A stretch of 56,805 bases of DNA from DRYM01 sp964526225 (lineage in GTDB: Archaea > Thermoproteota > Thermoprotei_A > EX4484-217-1): positions 1 through 56,805 of the forward strand of contig CAZGLL010000010.1 in assembly GCA_964526225.1 (NCBI GenBank), given 5' to 3'. Below are positions 53,339-56,805 of the stretch, piece by piece. Each line of letters starts with the position of its first letter. Within the stretch, counting starts at the first letter, position 1. A program made the position numbers and the translations under genes. The notes beneath the pieces are model-generated. The model was given only the letters and a program-made list of their open reading frames with translations, did no database searches and was not told the origin of the DNA.

Positions 53339-54017
53339 ACTTCAACTTCAATATTGCATTTAGGAACTTCAAAATATCTTTAACAGAGAGTTTTGATTTA
53401 CCAGCTTTCCTATCTACGAAAACTATCGGATATTCATAAATTTTGAACCCGAATTTTTTCGCTAGAAATAGTGCCTCAATTTGAAACTCATAACCTTTCA
53501 TTACTGAGCGTGAAGCTATTTTCGCAAAAGCTTCTCTTCTATACATTCTGTATCCTGAAGTAGCGTCTTTAACGCTTATTCCAAGAAAATTTCTTGCTAG
53601 GAAGTTAGCTCCCCAACTAATAATTTTCCTATGAGGTTTCCAACCAGCAATTCTTCCACCACTAACGTATCTGCTCCCTATGACGATATCGACATTTTTT
53701 TCATCAATAATTTTGTTAAATTCAGCAATATACTTAGGGTCATGGCTTAGATCAGCGTCCATTGTAACTATTTTCTTACCTGTAGTCGCTTTAAACCCAT
53801 CCTTATAGGCTGATCCTAAACCTAGCTTAGAAGGTCTTTCAACAAGCTTAAGATTCTTATAGGCTTTCATAAGTTCCATTACGTAAGCAGCTGTTCCATC
53901 ACTACTATTATCATCAACAACTACAACTTCAACATTAGAATATTTGAGAAGAACTGGTAGCAACTTTTCTAAATTCTCTCTTTCATTGTACGTAGGTAGG
54001 ATAACACTAATTTCCAT
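53313..54017 (-). CDS. Dolichol-phosphate mannosyltransferase-like GT2 enzyme
   Basis: 234 residues. ISVILPTYNERENLEKLLP, VVVVDDNSSDGTA, MDADLSHDP (metal/nucleotide-binding DxD) and DATSGYRMYRREAF match the Dpm1 family, which loads mannose on dolichol phosphate for protein glycosylation. Unlike bacterial relatives it has no C-terminal membrane helices. It is last of a three-gene minus-strand cluster, 4 bases after the gene at 54022. Confidence 0.92.
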   Translation of the reverse strand: MEISVILPTYNERENLEKLLPVLLKYSNVEVVVVDDNSSDGTAAYVMELMKAYKNLKLVERPSKLGLGSAYKDGFKATTGKKIVTMDADLSHDPKYIAEFNKIIDEKNVDIVIGSRYVSGGRIAGWKPHRKIISWGANFLARNFLGISVKDATSGYRMYRREAFAKIASRSVMKGYEFQIEALFLAKKFGFKIYEYPIVFVDRKAGKSKLSVKDILKFLNAILKLKFSGATLRH

Positions 54018-54021
54018 ATTC

Positions 54022-54417
54022 TCATAACCGTCTTCGTAAGCTTTTATTTTTCGATTTTAAATGTTTTAGAAACTCCGAATAAACAGTTTTAACTAAATCC
54101 TCAAGACCTTCTTCACCTTTAACCCATAGTCTAAGCGATATTGTTTCTGAAACATCCTCACCTAAGTGTCCGACAACTTCAGCTCTAACTATTCTTTCGG
54201 AATACATTGTTAAACCTATGTCTTTAGGGTTAGAAACTCTGTAGTAGACGAGTTCTTCTCCATTTAACGATATTTTATCTGAAACAGGGTAAAACCACTT
54301 CCTAAAGTAAACATCTATTGAGAGAATCGTGATTCCCGAGGTTAAAGGTATAGCTAAGGCCCTATGATGCTCATCAATCCATATTTCCCTAATTTTCTCC
54401 TCAAAAACTAGTTTCAA
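54022..54417 (-). CDS. Hypothetical protein upstream of Dpm1-like gene
   Basis: 131 residues, alternating strands and turns (LAIPLTSGITILSIDVYFRKW, ELVYYRVSNP, VGHLGEDVSE) followed by a C-terminal helix and a basic end (KSKNKSLRRRL). No family recognised, no membrane segment. Located between the zinc-ribbon gene (11 bases) and the Dpm1-like gene (4 bases), so co-transcribed. Confidence 0.6.
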   Translation of the reverse strand: MKLVFEEKIREIWIDEHHRALAIPLTSGITILSIDVYFRKWFYPVSDKISLNGEELVYYRVSNPKDIGLTMYSERIVRAEVVGHLGEDVSETISLRLWVKGEEGLEDLVKTVYSEFLKHLKSKNKSLRRRL

Positions 54418-54428
54418 AATCTAGTTCC

Positions 54429-54650
54429 TCAGTAGATTTTAAGCTCTACTCCGTCGAAAGGACATTTATAGTGTAGTCTTTTAGCATCAGCTACACAATA
54501 AAATATTTTATACTCTCTACTATGACATTTTGGACAGTAATATACAGTGTCTTTTGTTAAATCAAGTTTCTTGCCACAAATATAACATCTAGCAGTAACC
54601 CATCCTTTATGGCCCATAGCTGCAGCTCCAGCTATAGATCCTAACGACAT
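54429..54650 (-). CDS. Small multi-cysteine zinc protein
   Basis: 73 residues with C22, C25, C39, C42, C52 and C63 plus H43 and H60 (CYIC, CPKCH), enough for two zinc sites. The first ~15 residues are small and hydrophobic (SLGSIAGAAAMG). It resembles archaeal zinc-ribbon adaptor proteins, but I cannot name it. First gene of the Dpm1-like cluster; GGGATAAGCT precedes the ATG. Confidence 0.7.
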   Translation of the reverse strand: MSLGSIAGAAAMGHKGWVTARCYICGKKLDLTKDTVYYCPKCHSREYKIFYCVADAKRLHYKCPFDGVELKIY

Positions 54651-54659
54651 AGCTTATCC

Positions 54660-54693
54660 CTTGCCAGATTTTTATTACATGAGTTTCGGCAAG
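54660..54693. promoter_or_regulatory. Inverted repeat between divergent genes
   Basis: CTTGCC (54660-54665) and GGCAAG (54688-54693) are inverted copies 22 bases apart. The right copy directly adjoins the TATA-like ATTATATAAT of the plus-strand phosphoesterase gene; the left lies near the start of the minus-strand zinc gene. A shared control site is possible; 6-base arms can also arise by chance. Confidence 0.3.
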
Positions 54694-54737
54694 AATTATA
54701 TAATCTACCGGATTATTAACTTTACGGGATAAATACT

Positions 54738-55448
54738 ATGGAAATAGCTGCTATCGCTGATGTTCATTCTCCAAAGTATATTAGTGAGTATGAAGAATCC
54801 CTTAAAAATGCTAAATTAGATAATGTAAAACTAATGTTGTTTGCGGGAGACATGATTTATAGGGGGAAATGGGTTGAATTCAAAAAAGTACTAAATATTA
54901 CTAGAAAATATTTTAGGGGTAAAATAGTTGCGTGTTTCGGAAACGAAGAGTATGAAGACACAATAGTTCGTCTAGTAAAAAACTTTCCGGAAGTAATATG
55001 GCTTAATGACGAAGTTTTAACATTAAACTATGGTAACAAAACATTGTTTATCGTCGGAACAAAAGGTGTTCTAGATAGACCTACTAGATGGCAAAGAACA
55101 CACATTCCTAACATACATGAAATATACTCTAAAAGATCGGAAAAAATCTCTAACTTTTTAAGAGAAGGTAAACGTAGAGGGTACACTGTAATACTGCTTA
55201 CACATTACACACCTACATTTAAAACTCTAATTGGAGAACCAAGATTTGCATGGCCTGAAATGGGTTCTGAAAGAATGGAAAAAATGGTTTTAGAAACGAA
55301 ACCAGACATTATAGTTCACGGTCATGCTCATAATTCTAAGAAAACATTTACTCAATTAGGGGTAACCAGAGTTTACAATGTAGCCTTACCTGCAACACGT
55401 AAAGTAACCATAATTCCGCTAGAGTATGGTTTATTAAAATTCCTTTAA
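54738..55448 (+). CDS. Calcineurin-like metallophosphoesterase
   Basis: 236 residues. Metal ligands appear in order: ADVHSP, FAGDMIY, CFGNEEY, LLTHYTP and VHGHAHNS. The third motif reads GNEE where GNHE/GNCD is usual, so the His/Cys position carries Glu. Substrate unknown (phosphodiester or phosphomonoester). A small hypothetical gene follows 18 bases later. Confidence 0.88.
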   Translation: MEIAAIADVHSPKYISEYEESLKNAKLDNVKLMLFAGDMIYRGKWVEFKKVLNITRKYFRGKIVACFGNEEYEDTIVRLVKNFPEVIWLNDEVLTLNYGNKTLFIVGTKGVLDRPTRWQRTHIPNIHEIYSKRSEKISNFLREGKRRGYTVILLTHYTPTFKTLIGEPRFAWPEMGSERMEKMVLETKPDIIVHGHAHNSKKTFTQLGVTRVYNVALPATRKVTIIPLEYGLLKFL

Positions 55449-55466
55449 ATCCAAGGGTTGTTCATT

Positions 55467-55736
55467 ATGGGTAAATTCAAGTTTAAGTATGAAGTTTTCG
55501 AAATAATAAATGAGCTTATAAGTGTTGAGAATTATAAGGAGTTCTTTTCAAACGACATCTTAAATTCTGAAGGTAGAAAGAGAATAGAGAAGATAGCGAA
55601 AATACTTGCGGGAAGATGTGACGAAACAAAAAATGCACTATATAAGCTAAGAAGAAACCCTACATGGAACAATACCTTAAAATACATTGAAAAAGTTCTT
55701 GAGTGCATAGAGAAGAAGTACGGCGGCTATAGTTAA
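55467..55736 (+). CDS. Small helical hypothetical protein
   Basis: 89 residues from ATG 55467 (AGGGTT about 9 bases ahead; a TTG at 55458 adds three residues). Fully helical and charged, with two Cys (GRCDE, ECIEKK) near the end. No family recognised. Probably co-transcribed with the phosphoesterase. Confidence 0.5.
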   Translation: MGKFKFKYEVFEIINELISVENYKEFFSNDILNSEGRKRIEKIAKILAGRCDETKNALYKLRRNPTWNNTLKYIEKVLECIEKKYGGYS

Positions 55737-55748
55737 GAAAGTATTGGC

Positions 55749-55803
55749 TCAGCCCATGGGAGTTTAATCATCAGTTCATTTCCTGCCTAGGATTCTTCAT
55801 CGC
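55749..55803 (-). ncRNA. Candidate box C/D sRNA with overlapping D'/C' boxes
   Basis: On the minus strand: C box GCGATGA (55797-55803, one mismatch), CTGATGA (55768-55774) in which D' CTGA and C' TGATGA overlap, and D CTGA (55749-55752). The flanks ATTGG and CCAAT form a perfect 5-bp terminal stem. Total 55 bases. The D guide is TAAACTCCCATGGG. Confidence 0.55.
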
Positions 55804-55860
55804 CACCAATATTATCTCTGCTTTAGCGAAGCTAATAAGGGTTAATCTTAAGATACAATG

Positions 55861-56637
55861 TTATATCAGGAATAGGGGTAAGAATATAACTGACATTATT
55901 CCGCTAAGATATATTCCGTCGAAAGTCCCTGCTCCACCTATGCTAACAATTGGTGCTTGTAGCTTATCCCAATCCTTAATTAAGTGTAGAATGTCTGCTC
56001 CTAAGAGAACACCTATTGTTGCCGAAGAATATGCTACTAGGACGGCGTAAGCATGAGGAACAGTTAGTGTTGCTGAAAAGAATGCTGAAACAAGTGGTGG
56101 AATAAAACCTGGCATAACAATCCCTACGCCCTTAACAGGCTTAGCTATTACGTAGGATATGAATGTTACAATGAGCGTAACCTCAAGGAGAGATATGAGA
56201 GCTTTTGATGAATAAGGTGATGTAGCGATTTTAGCTATGAAAATAGCTGATAATATTAAAGGTATTACAGCACCTCCTAGATTTACCGCTATAATCATTT
56301 TCCTCTTTCTCCTTACGAAGACCGGTATCGTATAGGGTATTCCGAAGAAGTAAACATACCTTATCGTAGGTACCTCTATTTCCCTAACGACTTTAAGCAC
56401 AGGTATATTTACGAGGCTAAGTATTGCTGAAAGAAAAATCATTGCTAAAGCTAGAATGAAGCTTTCGCTTAAGCTAAACCCTAAATTACTAAACAAGGTT
56501 ATGAAAGCTGTACTCCACCAGAAAAATATCGCTAAGAAGAATAACATACCAAACATCATTAGGAATATTAGCAGTAAACTATGTATTGGCGAATAAATTA
56601 TGATCCTCTTGTCCTCATATTCATCTTCAAAACTCAA
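55861..56637 (-). CDS. DUF1614 integral membrane protein
   Basis: 258 residues with about seven hydrophobic segments. The closing motif IVSIGGAGTFDGIYLSGIMS and GADILHLIKDW are characteristic of DUF1614, an archaeal/bacterial membrane family of unknown function. The conserved D residues in GADI and GTFDG lie at membrane borders and could bind an ion or nucleotide. Confidence 0.88.
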   Translation of the reverse strand: MSFEDEYEDKRIIIYSPIHSLLLIFLMMFGMLFFLAIFFWWSTAFITLFSNLGFSLSESFILALAMIFLSAILSLVNIPVLKVVREIEVPTIRYVYFFGIPYTIPVFVRRKRKMIIAVNLGGAVIPLILSAIFIAKIATSPYSSKALISLLEVTLIVTFISYVIAKPVKGVGIVMPGFIPPLVSAFFSATLTVPHAYAVLVAYSSATIGVLLGADILHLIKDWDKLQAPIVSIGGAGTFDGIYLSGIMSVIFLPLFLI

Positions 56638-56729
56638 CTTTCTTCACACAAACAATTAATTCTTCTTTAGGCTTTCAGAAACACTATTTTAGAAAGTTCC
56701 TAAAATATTTATTTGTGAAGTGATATGGA

Positions 56730-56805
56730 ATGAAGGTTGTGGAAAGCATCATGCAATCATTTGTCCTCAGCGGAATAGCCTACATTAAACCAGCAGCAAT
56801 GCATA
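56730..56805 (+). CDS. Start of a gene cut by the window edge
   Basis: An ATG with GAAGTGAT about 6 bases ahead and a TATA-like AAAATATTTA upstream opens a frame of 25 codons (KVVESIMQSFVLSGIAYIKP) to the edge. The promoter and ribosome site support a real gene, but too little is present to name it. Confidence 0.45.
   Translation, partial: MKVVESIMQSFVLSGIAYIKPAAMH

Overview
This window is densely packed archaeal DNA, AT-rich by eye, with genes on both strands, short intergenic gaps and Shine-Dalgarno motifs of the GGAGGTGAT type. The gene content points to the TACK/Thermoproteota side of the Archaea. It includes an ESCRT-type cell-division set (CdvA, CdvB, CdvC and a second CdvB), Cren7-like chromatin proteins, a single TIP49/RuvB-like ATPase, RpoK, a thermosome subunit, archaeal MAT, RIO2, DUF460, GPN GTPase, NucS/EndoMS, RqcH and several box C/D-type sRNA candidates. 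I cannot place it to order from sequence alone. The thermosome, Hsp20 and Cren7-like genes suit a thermophile, but no reverse gyrase lies in the window. I saw no rRNA, tRNA, CRISPR array or insertion sequence.

Layout. 1-4.7 kb: a 5'-truncated AIR-synthase-related gene, a secreted transglutaminase-like/membrane protein pair, a zinc-ribbon protein with a PIP-box-like tail, a thioredoxin fold without cysteines, and a TtuA-like protein that has lost its PP-loop. 4.8-12.4 kb: thermosome, rpoK, topoisomerase IA, signal peptidase, a zinc-ribbon Cren7-like paralog, and an MscS/TrkA ion-handling pair. 12.5-17.9 kb: enolase, a C/D sRNA candidate, then the cell-division locus, with a divergent cdvB2/cdvA promoter whose two halves are near-identical, then cdvB, cdvC and a 46-codon zinc-ribbon Cren7 homologue. 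18-24 kb: PAC2, Hsp20, DRG GTPase, RNase HII and a poorly characterised minus-strand operon (DUF354, degenerate DHH-like protein, TIM barrel). 24-32 kb: glmM-trm112, PPP phosphatase, a coiled-coil membrane protein pair, a C/D sRNA candidate, TIP49, and an NRAMP relative with altered metal motifs. 32-41 kb: hexulose-phosphate synthase, CTP synthase, ArsR regulator, RIO2-DUF460, MAT, LSm, methyltransferase-NucS. 41-49.8 kb: Sfm1-like SPOUT, RqcH, five consecutive CBS-domain genes, Mut7-C, AMMECR1 and an unknown protein. 49.8-56.8 kb: GPN GTPase, DNA ligase, three further C/D sRNA candidates, a Dpm1-like operon, a metallophosphoesterase, DUF1614 and a truncated final gene.

Themes. Replication and repair proteins here (ligase, NucS, and a zinc-ribbon protein of unknown role) carry PCNA-binding-like motifs. 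Five C/D sRNA candidates imply an active fibrillarin-guided methylation system. The most novel-looking items are the zinc-binding Cren7 paralogs, the shared cdv promoter element, the 18-motif CBS gene array and the family of inactive-looking enzyme relatives (TtuA-like, DHH-like, Trx-like).
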